NCBI GenBank assembly: GCA_023389275.1
Contig: JAEWEN010000056.1
Span: 1-20,050 of the forward strand
Direction of reading: 5' to 3'
Source: Bacillota bacterium
GTDB taxonomy: Bacteria; Bacillota; Clostridia; Clostridiales; Caloramatoraceae
DNA: 20,050 nucleotides
Positions 1 to 6,785 of the stretch are shown in pieces. A model generated the notes under the pieces. That model was not told the DNA's origin. It made no database searches and saw only the letters and a list, made by a program, of their open reading frames with translations. The translations under genes were made by a program, and so were the position numbers. Numbering within the stretch: position 1 is the stretch's first letter; each line of letters opens with the position of its first letter.

Positions 1-23
1 GATACGCTTTTAAGTTTTTTCAT
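1..23 (-). CDS. 5' end of an unidentified gene (partial)
   Basis: An ATG at 23 follows a GGGGG ribosome-site core with an 8-nt gap and opens MKKLKSV before the window ends. Only seven codons are visible, so no function can be given. The gene starts 28 nt after the chemoreceptor stop at 52 and no terminator lies between, so co-transcription with that receptor is plausible. A basic start such as MKKLKS is common in clostridial chemoreceptors, so a third receptor is possible, but this is a guess. An in-frame ATG at 38 lacks a ribosome site and was not chosen. Confidence 0.45.
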
Positions 24-51
24 AATATGTACCCCCATAGTTCATAAAATT

Positions 52-1764
52 TTATATCTTAAATTTTAATATCATATTATTTAAATTTTTTATCGTTTCT
101 GTTTGATCTTGTATTGTCTGTGCTACATTTTCAATAACTATATTAGATTGACTTATTATATTTTGTATATCACATACATTTTCTGATGAGTTTTGACTAG
201 TTACAGATAAGCTTTGTATTGCTTCACTTATTTGGTTTATTGTAACTGATATATCTTTACTCATTATAGCTAAGTCTTCACTTATTGAGTTTATATAATC
301 TGCATCTTTTTCATATTGAACACCAACATTTAAAAACTCTTCAAACTGTACTTTCATTTTATTATTAATAAAATCTAAAAGTTCATGACTGTTATTAGAT
401 AAACTTTCAAATGCCGCCTCTACCTCAACTATAGTTGATTTTACATTTTCTACTTCCCTTGAAGACTCCTCAGCAAGACGTCTAACCTCATCTGCTACTA
501 CTGAAAAACCACGTCCAGCTTCTCCTGCTCTTGCAGCTTCTATTGCTGCATTAAGTGCTAGAAGATTAGTTTGTTCTGATATTGAGGATATTGTTTCTGC
601 CATTTTATGTATTTCCTTAACTATTTCACCTTTTTTAATATCCTCAATTACTTTATGTTGTACTTTTTCATATATTTCATTTGTCTCTTTATAAGCAATT
701 CTACTATTTCTTTCAGTTTTACTAGCTCTTTGTTTTATATCCTTAGAGTTTTCACTACTTTCTATAGCTTTATTTGATAATATATTTGTTGTTGAATCAA
801 TTTCTTCACTTGATGCTGCGATTTCTTGAGTTGTTGAACTTTCTTCTTGAACTATATTATTAATTTTTGCCGTTCTATTATTTATATCATTAAAAACTGC
901 TGCGGTTTCCTGAGATGTTGCAGTAAGGATACTACTTTGATCTAATATATTATTAGACTCTAAAGTTATATTCTCTATTAAATTCGCTACATTTTCCCTT
1001 GCTATATTTAAAGCTTTAGCAACCTTTCCAAATTCATTATTAGAATGAATATTAAGACTTTTTGAAAAGTCATACTGTGATAGATTGTTTGCAAATTCCC
1101 ATGTAAGTCTTAGTGGTTTTTTTATAGAAATAATAGATATAAATACTAAAACAATAGCAATTCCTACTGTTATAAAAGTTATTATAATTGTCATAACTAC
1201 AGCCTTCTTATACATAGCTTCATTATGTTTTAGCCTCTCTTGACCCCATTTATCATTTGTTTCATCTAATACTTTACATTTTTCTAATGCTTTTTCATTT
1301 AATGCCACTACATTTTCAAGCATTGCTGTAGCATCTTTAGTATCTCCTACTTCAATTAATTTCATATAATCATTTGTAGCATTTCTTGACTCATTAAACG
1401 CACTTTGAAATTCACCAAATATTTTCTCGTCTTCTTTTCCTTTTATACCACTTTTATAAATCTCAATACTTTTATCATTTTGTGATTTTAAATTTTTTAT
1501 TTTGTTTAATGCCTCATTAAAAGCTCCTGAGTCTTTAGATACTGTTAGTTTTAAAAACTCATATTTTATTTCTAATATATTAGCTGTAATATCTCCAACA
1601 GCAGAAATAGCAACAGTATTTTCAGAATACAATCCTTCTGACCTATCATTAATTTTTGCAATAGTTGATATACTGTAAACTCCTAATGCTACTAAAAATA
1701 AAATAATTACAGAAAAATCGATAATTAATTTTGTAGAAATTTTTATGTTTTTTAACCAACCCAT
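52..1764 (-). CDS. Methyl-accepting chemotaxis protein with a two-helix-anchored extracellular sensor
   Basis: A transmembrane chemoreceptor that would pass ligand state to CheA/CheW at the inner face of the membrane. Of its 570 residues, a basic start leads into membrane helix 1 (about 13-33). An all-helical extracellular part (34-188, four-helix-bundle type by pattern) follows, then membrane helix 2 (189-211), a HAMP linker (about 212-265) and a long coiled-coil signalling domain to the end. The conserved hairpin tip SEQTNLLALNAAIEAARAGE is at 396-415. There is no C-terminal CheR-tethering pentapeptide. The ATG at 1764 has GGAG 8 nt upstream. It is a paralogue of the next receptor (1907-3616): the signalling halves are close and the sensor halves much less so, so the ligands probably differ. 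The ligand cannot be read from sequence. A candidate sigma-28 promoter lies just upstream. Confidence 0.93.
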   Translation of the reverse strand: MGWLKNIKISTKLIIDFSVIILFLVALGVYSISTIAKINDRSEGLYSENTVAISAVGDITANILEIKYEFLKLTVSKDSGAFNEALNKIKNLKSQNDKSIEIYKSGIKGKEDEKIFGEFQSAFNESRNATNDYMKLIEVGDTKDATAMLENVVALNEKALEKCKVLDETNDKWGQERLKHNEAMYKKAVVMTIIITFITVGIAIVLVFISIISIKKPLRLTWEFANNLSQYDFSKSLNIHSNNEFGKVAKALNIARENVANLIENITLESNNILDQSSILTATSQETAAVFNDINNRTAKINNIVQEESSTTQEIAASSEEIDSTTNILSNKAIESSENSKDIKQRASKTERNSRIAYKETNEIYEKVQHKVIEDIKKGEIVKEIHKMAETISSISEQTNLLALNAAIEAARAGEAGRGFSVVADEVRRLAEESSREVENVKSTIVEVEAAFESLSNNSHELLDFINNKMKVQFEEFLNVGVQYEKDADYINSISEDLAIMSKDISVTINQISEAIQSLSVTSQNSSENVCDIQNIISQSNIVIENVAQTIQDQTETIKNLNNMILKFKI

Positions 1765-1786
1765 TGTTTTTTCTCCTTTTTTGTAA

Positions 1787-1800
1787 TATACCCCGGTATA
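1787..1800. promoter_or_regulatory. Short palindrome at the predicted start of the receptor transcript
   Basis: TATACC and GGTATA arms of 6 bp flank a 2-nt centre (CC). The element lies directly downstream of the candidate sigma-28 -10 box and 23 nt before the receptor ATG, about where transcription would begin. It could be a small operator or a 5'-end hairpin. Six-base arms in AT-rich DNA also arise by chance, although the CCCCGG centre is unusual for this region. Confidence 0.25.
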
Positions 1801-1801
1801 A

Positions 1802-1828
1802 TTATCGCCAAATATATTACATTTATTA
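1802..1828 (-). promoter_or_regulatory. Candidate sigma-28 (SigD/FliA) promoter for the receptor gene at 52-1764
   Basis: On the minus strand the sequence reads TAAT (1825-1828), exactly 15 nt, then GGCGATAA (1802-1809). The Gram-positive flagellar sigma consensus is TAAA, 15 nt, GCCGATAA, so 3 of 4 and 7 of 8 positions match with the expected spacing. It lies 38 nt before the ATG of a chemoreceptor, a typical member of this regulon. The second receptor gene has no such match upstream. Confidence 0.55.
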
Positions 1829-1863
1829 CCTTTTGTTACATATTATTATATCATAAATAAAAA

Positions 1864-1901
1864 AAACTGCTTTATAGAGTTTCCTTTCTATAAAGCAGTT
1901 T
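1864..1901 (-). terminator. Rho-independent terminator of the receptor gene at 1907-3616
   Basis: A perfect 15-bp inverted repeat (1864-1878 and 1887-1901) has an 8-nt loop. On the minus strand it is followed by an eight-T run and more AT-rich sequence (about 1866 down to 1855). It begins 5 nt after the stop codon of the upstream receptor, so the two receptor genes should form separate transcripts. Confidence 0.93.
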
Positions 1902-1906
1902 AATCT

Positions 1907-3616
1907 TTAAACTTTAAATCTAAATACTATTTGGTTTAATTCCTGAGCAAGCTCAGCTTGGCTTTGAGCTGTTAGTGCCATTTTTTCTATAGAATTATTA
2001 GATTCACTAATTCCCTCTTGAATATCTGATATATTTTCAGATGATGTTTGGGTTATTCCAGCAAGGTTTTGTATAGCATCACTTACCTGGTTTATTGTAG
2101 CTGATATTTCCTCACTCATAGCAGCTAAATCTTCACTCATACTATTTACAAACTCTCCGTCTTTTTCATATTGTTTAGCCAGTTCCATAAAAGTAACAAA
2201 CTGTGGCATTATTTTGTCCACTACAAAACTCATAAGACTTGTTGTATTGTCTGAAAGACTTTTAAATGCACCTTGTACTTCACCTATAGTTGATTTAACA
2301 CTTTCAACTTCAACAGCAGATTGTTCTGCAAGCTTTCTGACCTCATCTGCAACTACTGCAAATCCTTTTCCACTTTCACCTGCTCTTGCTGCTTCTATTG
2401 CTGCATTTAGTGCTAAAAGATTTGTTTGTTCTGATATTGAAGCTATTGTTTCTGCCATTACCTTTATGTTTTCTACAACCTTACCTTTTTCAATGTCTTT
2501 AAGAATTTGTTTCTCTACTTCCTTATACATTTTGTCTGTTATTTCAAATATACTTCTAGCATCTGTTTCACTTTTACTAGCTCTTTCTTTAATCTGCTCT
2601 GAATTACTACTTCCGTCTGTAGCCTTTGTTGCAAGAATTGCTGTTGTAGAGTCTACTTCTTCACTTGATGCTGCAATTTCCTGTGCAGATGAGCTAGTTT
2701 CTTGAACAACATTACTTATTTCAACTACCTTATTATTAATAAGCTGGAATCTTGATGATATTTCTTGAATAGTTGATGATAAGTTTTCACTAGATGAAGT
2801 TATATTTTCGCTATTTGACATTATTGTTCTTATTAAAGAAGCAACATTGTTTTGAGATTTATTTAATGCATTAGCAAGATCTCCAAACTCATCTTTAGAA
2901 TCTATATTAAGTGGTTTTGAAAAATCATATTCTGATAATCTATCTGCAAAATCCTTTGTTGAATTAAGAGGTTTTGTAATTGCTCTTATAACTATAAGTG
3001 TTAAACCTAATGTTAAAACTATTGCTAGTAAAGATATTACTATAACCTCAGTAGTAGCTGATTTTTGTATAGAAGCATTTTCACTACTTGTTTTTTGAGC
3101 AAGCTCATTATTTAGCTTTAATACGCTGCCAATAATATCTTCAATTTCTTCTTGGCTTTTCATAATAGATGTTAAGTTTGCCTTTGCAACATCTAACTTT
3201 CCACTTTCAATATCACTAATATAAGTGTCTACCTCAGATCTATAAGTTGAAAGCTTTGATTCATAATTTTGAATTAGCTGTTTATCCTCATTTGTTTTAA
3301 CTGTTTTCCTATACTGTTCAAGTGACAAATCACTTTGTTTCCTAAATTCACTAATTTCATTAACATATGTTAACACCTTAGAACTATCTATATTTGGCAT
3401 TTCTATAAGCCTAAACTTAATTTCATAAAATGTTCTATTTATCTCTGCCATAGAAGATATTGCAATAATGTTATCATTATAAAGTTTTTCAGATCCTTTA
3501 TTAAGATCTGATGTTGTAAATATGCTTTGAACTCCTAAAAATATAAATAAAATAATGATTACTGAAAGGTCTATTATAAGCTTTGTAGACACTTTCAAAT
3601 TTTTAAAAAACCTCAT
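1907..3616 (-). CDS. Methyl-accepting chemotaxis protein, paralogue of the neighbouring receptor
   Basis: A membrane chemoreceptor of 569 residues. Membrane helix 1 is at about 13-33, a helical extracellular sensor spans 34-189, membrane helix 2 is at 191-211, HAMP covers about 212-264, and the cytoplasmic signalling coiled coil follows. The invariant hairpin tip SEQTNLLALNAAIEAARAGE at 395-414 is where CheA and CheW bind. Gln/Glu/Ser-rich helix stretches on both arms (for example QETSSSAQEIAASSEE, 305-320) resemble methylation sites. The ATG at 3616 follows GGGGGGAG with a 4-nt gap. It sits 77 nt downstream of cbiC and carries its own terminator at 1864-1901. I found no convincing sigma-28 promoter, so it may use another promoter or read-through from the cobalamin unit. 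The ligand is unknown. Confidence 0.93.
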   Translation of the reverse strand: MRFFKNLKVSTKLIIDLSVIIILFIFLGVQSIFTTSDLNKGSEKLYNDNIIAISSMAEINRTFYEIKFRLIEMPNIDSSKVLTYVNEISEFRKQSDLSLEQYRKTVKTNEDKQLIQNYESKLSTYRSEVDTYISDIESGKLDVAKANLTSIMKSQEEIEDIIGSVLKLNNELAQKTSSENASIQKSATTEVIVISLLAIVLTLGLTLIVIRAITKPLNSTKDFADRLSEYDFSKPLNIDSKDEFGDLANALNKSQNNVASLIRTIMSNSENITSSSENLSSTIQEISSRFQLINNKVVEISNVVQETSSSAQEIAASSEEVDSTTAILATKATDGSSNSEQIKERASKSETDARSIFEITDKMYKEVEKQILKDIEKGKVVENIKVMAETIASISEQTNLLALNAAIEAARAGESGKGFAVVADEVRKLAEQSAVEVESVKSTIGEVQGAFKSLSDNTTSLMSFVVDKIMPQFVTFMELAKQYEKDGEFVNSMSEDLAAMSEEISATINQVSDAIQNLAGITQTSSENISDIQEGISESNNSIEKMALTAQSQAELAQELNQIVFRFKV

Positions 3617-3693
3617 AAATCTCCCCCCTAAACTTTAAATAAAAAGCTAATTTACACTTAAAATTTTAACTTTAGTGCAAAGGGGTAAAAGGG
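3617..3693. other. Intergenic gap between cbiC and the receptor gene
   Basis: The 77 AT-rich bases hold no clear intrinsic terminator for cbiC. The best candidate on the minus strand is an imperfect hairpin (CACT...AGTG arms around a TTAAAATTTTAA core, about 3655-3677) followed by a broken T-rich run, which is weak. A TTGCAC / TGTAAA pair with an 18-nt spacer is a poor sigma-A match. I would not call either site firmly. Confidence 0.3.
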
Positions 3694-4314
3694 TTATCTT
3701 TGGTTGTTACTTGCTATATAAAGCAATGCATTACATATAGCTGCTGCTATATTACTTCCACCTTTTCTTCCCTTAGAAACTATTGAGTTTATTTTTGAAT
3801 CTATTATCATTTCCTTAGACTCTACTACATTTACGAATCCTACAGGAGTTCCTATAACAAGTATAGGGTTTATCTTATTTTCATCATAAAGCTCTTTTAT
3901 TTTCATAAGTGCAGTTGGAGCATTTCCTATAGCGAAAATAACATTTCCTTTTATATTAGATGCTTTTTCCATACTTACAGCGGATCTTGTAGTTTCTCTT
4001 TCTTTAGCTTCCTTTGCAACATCTTCATCTGCTATAAAACACTCAACACTTCCACCAAAGCTTCCTAAAACCTTTTTATTTATTCCTGCTTTAACCATTT
4101 GAGTATCTGTTACTATAGTTGCACCATTTTTAATAGCATTAACTGCTATATCAACTACATCCTTTGAAAAACAAAGAGTATCTGCATATTCAAAATCAGC
4201 AGATGTATGAATAACTCTTTTTATAATAAGTTCATTTTTAGGATCTAGCTTTTTACTTCCTAGCTCCTTAGTTATTATTTCAAAACTTTTTTTCTCTATA
4301 TCCATTGGTTTCAT
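3694..4314 (-). CDS. cbiC: Cobalt-precorrin-8 methylmutase (precorrin-8X methylmutase family)
   Basis: CbiC moves the C11 methyl of cobalt-precorrin-8 to C12, giving cobyrinic acid, the last ring-level step before amidation. The 206 residues match the usual family size. The motif IHTSADF places the conserved catalytic histidine at residue 36. Downstream are the family stretches TIVTDTQMV, FAIGNAPTAL, IGTPVGFVNVVESK and RKGGSNIAAA. I chose the ATG at 4314, which has AGG 8 nt upstream. A GTG at 4323 directly after the btuR stop is possible but overlaps that ribosome site. It is the last gene of the cbiP-btuR-cbiC unit, away from most other ring-building genes, which lie beyond the plus-strand insert. 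Confidence 0.95.
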   Translation of the reverse strand: MKPMDIEKKSFEIITKELGSKKLDPKNELIIKRVIHTSADFEYADTLCFSKDVVDIAVNAIKNGATIVTDTQMVKAGINKKVLGSFGGSVECFIADEDVAKEAKERETTRSAVSMEKASNIKGNVIFAIGNAPTALMKIKELYDENKINPILVIGTPVGFVNVVESKEMIIDSKINSIVSKGRKGGSNIAAAICNALLYIASNNQR

Positions 4315-4323
4315 GTACTGCAC

Positions 4324-4845
4324 CTATCTTTCTATTCCGATTCGTGATTTAATACCTTTATCATAGGGATGTTTAACTTTTTTTATCTCTGATACATAGT
4401 CTGCTTTTTCTAAAAGAAGTTCATCAGGACCTCTTCCTGTTAACACTACCTCAAGATTTTCAGGCTTATTATCTAAAAAATCCATTAAAATATTCTTATT
4501 CAAAAGGCCCTTATTATATGCACCTATTACTTCATCTAAAATAAGCATATTATATTCACCTTTGTTTACCATCTCTATTGCTTTTTTAAGATTTTCGTCA
4601 TGGATTTTTTTTGATAAGTCTTTTTCTTCCTGTGACATGTTAAATGAAAAAACATTTCCGCTTTTACCACGAAGTATTGTAACTGAATCTAGTTTTTCTA
4701 AAATATTAAGCTCACTTGTTTTCGAGGACTTTAAAAACTGTACAAATAAAACTTTCATTCCACTTCCTATAGCTCTTATTAAAAGACCTATGGAAGCTGT
4801 GGTTTTTCCTTTACCATCTCCACAGTAAATATGAATAAGTCCCAT
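4324..4845 (-). CDS. btuR: Corrinoid adenosyltransferase (CobO/BtuR/EutT-unrelated CobA type)
   Basis: This enzyme transfers the 5'-deoxyadenosyl group of ATP to the cobalt(I) of corrinoids such as cobyrinic acid a,c-diamide, in the cytoplasm. The 173 residues open with a P-loop, GDGKGKTT (9-16), in the orientation typical of this family. Further marks are VLFVQFLKS, the acidic MLILDEVIGAYNKGLL segment and the VVLTGRGP motif near residue 133. It lacks the N-terminal extension of the E. coli protein, as other short firmicute forms do. Its ATG shares one base with the cbiP stop (TAATG), with a GGAGGGAG ribosome site inside the end of cbiP. The next gene, cbiC, follows almost directly. Note that the methyltransferase also named cobA in this window is a different gene. 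Confidence 0.95.
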   Translation of the reverse strand: MGLIHIYCGDGKGKTTASIGLLIRAIGSGMKVLFVQFLKSSKTSELNILEKLDSVTILRGKSGNVFSFNMSQEEKDLSKKIHDENLKKAIEMVNKGEYNMLILDEVIGAYNKGLLNKNILMDFLDNKPENLEVVLTGRGPDELLLEKADYVSEIKKVKHPYDKGIKSRIGIER

Positions 4846-6353
4846 TATACTCCCTCCTCTAAAACCTTATAAATATAATCCATATTAAGGTTTTCGCGAA
4901 CATGATGAGCTAAAATATCATATTGTTTTTCTTTGTACTCTTTTATATTAAATATTTCAATGCTTTCAAAATCTAGTCCTTTTTCTTTTAAAAGAGCTTT
5001 TACTATTTCCTTAGTAACATTTTCGTTGTCAAAAATGCCATGTATATAACTTCCATATATGTTTTCTATATTAAGTCCGTCTTTTCCTTTAACACAAGTG
5101 TTTATATTTCTAATTTTTGCAAGTACACTATCATCATTTTCGTAGTAACTTTTTCCCATATGTATTTCATAACCTTCAAATTCTATTCCACTTAATCCTT
5201 TAAATATTCCACTAATATTTAAAAATTCTCCTTTAACCTGGGTTCTTGTTTTTTCCTTTTCAAATACTGTTTCCATAGGAAGAAGTGAAAGCCCTTTAAT
5301 CTCTCCTCCATTTTCAATGTTATAAGGATCTTTTAAAACTTTTCCCATCATTTGATATCCACCGCATATACCAAATACAGGCTTTTTATTTGCAGCATGT
5401 TTTAATATTTTTCCCTCAAGTCCTACTTGACGAAGCCATAAAAGGTCCTCTATTGTATTTTTACTTCCTGGGATTATTATCATATCAGGATTTTTAAGTT
5501 CACTAACATTTTTAACATAATAAAGATTAACACCATCTATATACTCAAATGGAGTAAAGTCTGTAAAATTAGATATTCTAGGAAGTCTAATAACAGCTAT
5601 ATTAACAAGAGCATTTTCTCCTCTAGTAGTTAATCTATCTGACATACTATCCTCATCATCAATGTCTACATCTACATAGGGAACAGTTCCTACAACAGGT
5701 ACCTTTGCTATATCCTCTATCATTTTAAGTCCAGGATCTAAAATACTTTTATCTCCTCTAAACTTATTTACAACAAATCCTTTTACCATGCTTTTTTCAT
5801 CGTCTTCTAAAAGCATAACAGTTCCTAAAAGTGAGGCGAAAACTCCACCTCTATCTATATCCCCAACAATTAATACAGGAGCTTTTGCCATTTTAGCCAT
5901 ACCCATATTAACTATATCTTCACTTTTTAAATTTATTTCTGCAGGACTTCCTGCACCTTCAATTACTATAATATCGTATTCCTTATCTAGTTTTTCATAA
6001 GCTTTCATTATATTAGGAATAAGAGTTTTTTTCATTTTAAAGTATTCTTTAGCTGGATAATTTCCTAAAACCTCTCCATTAACAATTACCTGAGACCCTA
6101 CATCATTTGTAGGCTTTAAAAGTATAGGATTCATATTAACAGAAGGCTCAATTCCCGCAGCTTCTGCTTGTACAACTTGTGCTCTTCCCATTTCAAGGCC
6201 TTCCTTTGTTATAAAAGAATTAAGTGCCATGTTTTGAGATTTAAAAGGAGCTACTTTATATCCATCTTGTTTAAATATTCTACAAAGTGCAGCTGTTAAT
6301 ATACTTTTACCTGCACCTGAGGTTGTTCCTTGTATCATTATTGCCTTTGCCAT
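4845..6353 (-). CDS. cbiP: Adenosylcobyric acid synthase (glutamine-hydrolysing)
   Basis: CbiP amidates the b, d, e and g side chains of adenosylcobyrinic acid a,c-diamide using ATP and glutamine. The protein has 502 residues, normal for the family. An N-terminal dethiobiotin-synthetase-like ATPase carries the modified P-loop MIQGTTSGAGKS (6-17), followed by SQNMALNSF and IEGAGSPAEINL. A C-terminal class I glutamine amidotransferase-like domain has nucleophile Cys330 in FGICGGYQMMG and His438 in SYIHGIFDNE. The ATG at 6353 has AGGAG 6 nt upstream. An in-frame GTG at 6395 would add 14 unlike residues and has no ribosome site. It is the first gene of a separate unit, with about 100 bp of divergent intergenic DNA behind it. 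Confidence 0.96.
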   Translation of the reverse strand: MAKAIMIQGTTSGAGKSILTAALCRIFKQDGYKVAPFKSQNMALNSFITKEGLEMGRAQVVQAEAAGIEPSVNMNPILLKPTNDVGSQVIVNGEVLGNYPAKEYFKMKKTLIPNIMKAYEKLDKEYDIIVIEGAGSPAEINLKSEDIVNMGMAKMAKAPVLIVGDIDRGGVFASLLGTVMLLEDDEKSMVKGFVVNKFRGDKSILDPGLKMIEDIAKVPVVGTVPYVDVDIDDEDSMSDRLTTRGENALVNIAVIRLPRISNFTDFTPFEYIDGVNLYYVKNVSELKNPDMIIIPGSKNTIEDLLWLRQVGLEGKILKHAANKKPVFGICGGYQMMGKVLKDPYNIENGGEIKGLSLLPMETVFEKEKTRTQVKGEFLNISGIFKGLSGIEFEGYEIHMGKSYYENDDSVLAKIRNINTCVKGKDGLNIENIYGSYIHGIFDNENVTKEIVKALLKEKGLDFESIEIFNIKEYKEKQYDILAHHVRENLNMDYIYKVLEEGV

Positions 6354-6452
6354 AAAAATCTCCTTTTTATTTTTACAATCATAGATTTTATTCACTTTTT
6401 ATTAATATTAATCATTTATAATTAAATTTAGAATTTAACAATGGAGGAAATT
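6354..6452. promoter_or_regulatory. Divergent promoter region between cbiP and the PQ-loop gene
   Basis: These 99 AT-rich bases must start transcription in both directions unless cbiP is reached by read-through. For the plus-strand gene there is a perfect TATAAT (6417-6422), 30 nt before its ATG, but no good -35 box. For cbiP the best -10 is TATGAT (6378-6383 on the minus strand), also with a weak -35. A 12-bp perfect palindrome, ATTAATATTAAT (6401-6412), lies between them in the spacer of the plus-strand promoter and could be an operator, though such AT palindromes are common by chance. The gap is too short for a full cobalamin riboswitch and none is seen. Confidence 0.4.
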
Positions 6453-6731
6453 ATGAGTATTTTTGAAGCACTAATGTTAATTTGCTTTGGTCTTGCATGG
6501 CCACCTTCAATATATAGGTCAATAAAGTCTAAAAGCACATCTGGAAAAAGCTTTGCTTTTTTAGTTATTGTAATGATAGGTTATTTATGTGGAATACTAA
6601 ATAAAATATTTTATAACTTTGATTATATAATTATTTTATATTGCCTAAACTTTACAATGGCAACTACAGATGCATGCCTATATATTAGAAATAAAAAACT
6701 CGAAAAAAGTAAGTTAACAGAGAATATTTAA
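6453..6731 (+). CDS. Small three-helix membrane protein, PQ-loop / SemiSWEET-like
   Basis: The only plus-strand gene in the window, with 92 residues. It shows three hydrophobic helices: about 3-22, 34-53 and 57-78. The first helix ends in WPPSIYRSIKSKSTSGKS, which matches the pattern of SWEET/SemiSWEET PQ-loop proteins: a proline motif in helix 1, then a basic loop with K-S-x-x-G-x-S, then a Gly-rich second helix. Here the usual PQ is PP. SemiSWEETs of this size dimerise to form small-solute transporters, but the substrate here cannot be told. The ATG at 6453 has GGAGG 5 nt upstream; the ATG at 6441 overlaps that site and is rejected. It splits the cobalamin genes into two blocks and shares a hairpin terminator with cbiB. 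A role in corrinoid metabolism is only suggested by position. Confidence 0.8.
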   Translation: MSIFEALMLICFGLAWPPSIYRSIKSKSTSGKSFAFLVIVMIGYLCGILNKIFYNFDYIIILYCLNFTMATTDACLYIRNKKLEKSKLTENI

Positions 6732-6734
6732 AAA

Positions 6735-6785
6735 TTAACTAGTGTCTATGTTTTAAACACTAAGGTTTATATAGACACTAGTTAA
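6735..6785. terminator. Hairpin terminator shared by cbiB and the PQ-loop gene
   Basis: Perfect 15-bp arms (6735-6749 and 6771-6785) enclose 21 nt, which can itself form a 5-bp inner stem (TAAAC 6754-6758 with GTTTA 6765-6769). On the minus strand the stem runs into TTTTTAAATATT, a fair T-tract, so it should stop the long cobalamin transcript. On the plus strand the downstream tract (AATAATTAAT) is weak. The right arm lies inside the last codons of cbiB, and the cbiB stop is in the loop. Confidence 0.8.

Noticed and set aside
44..55. ATAAAATTTTAT palindrome after the receptor stop as a terminator
   Set aside because: It is pure AT, has no loop and no following T-run, and partly overlaps the stop codon; too weak to call.
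2214..2705. Plus-strand open frame of 163 codons
   Set aside because: It lies wholly inside the receptor gene, opposite the conserved hairpin region, and its Ser/Ala-rich product is the mirror of the receptor coding; no ribosome site.
6354..6395. Longer cbiP starting at the GTG at 6395
   Set aside because: The extra 14 residues do not resemble the family start and there is no ribosome site, while the ATG at 6353 has AGGAG at ideal distance.
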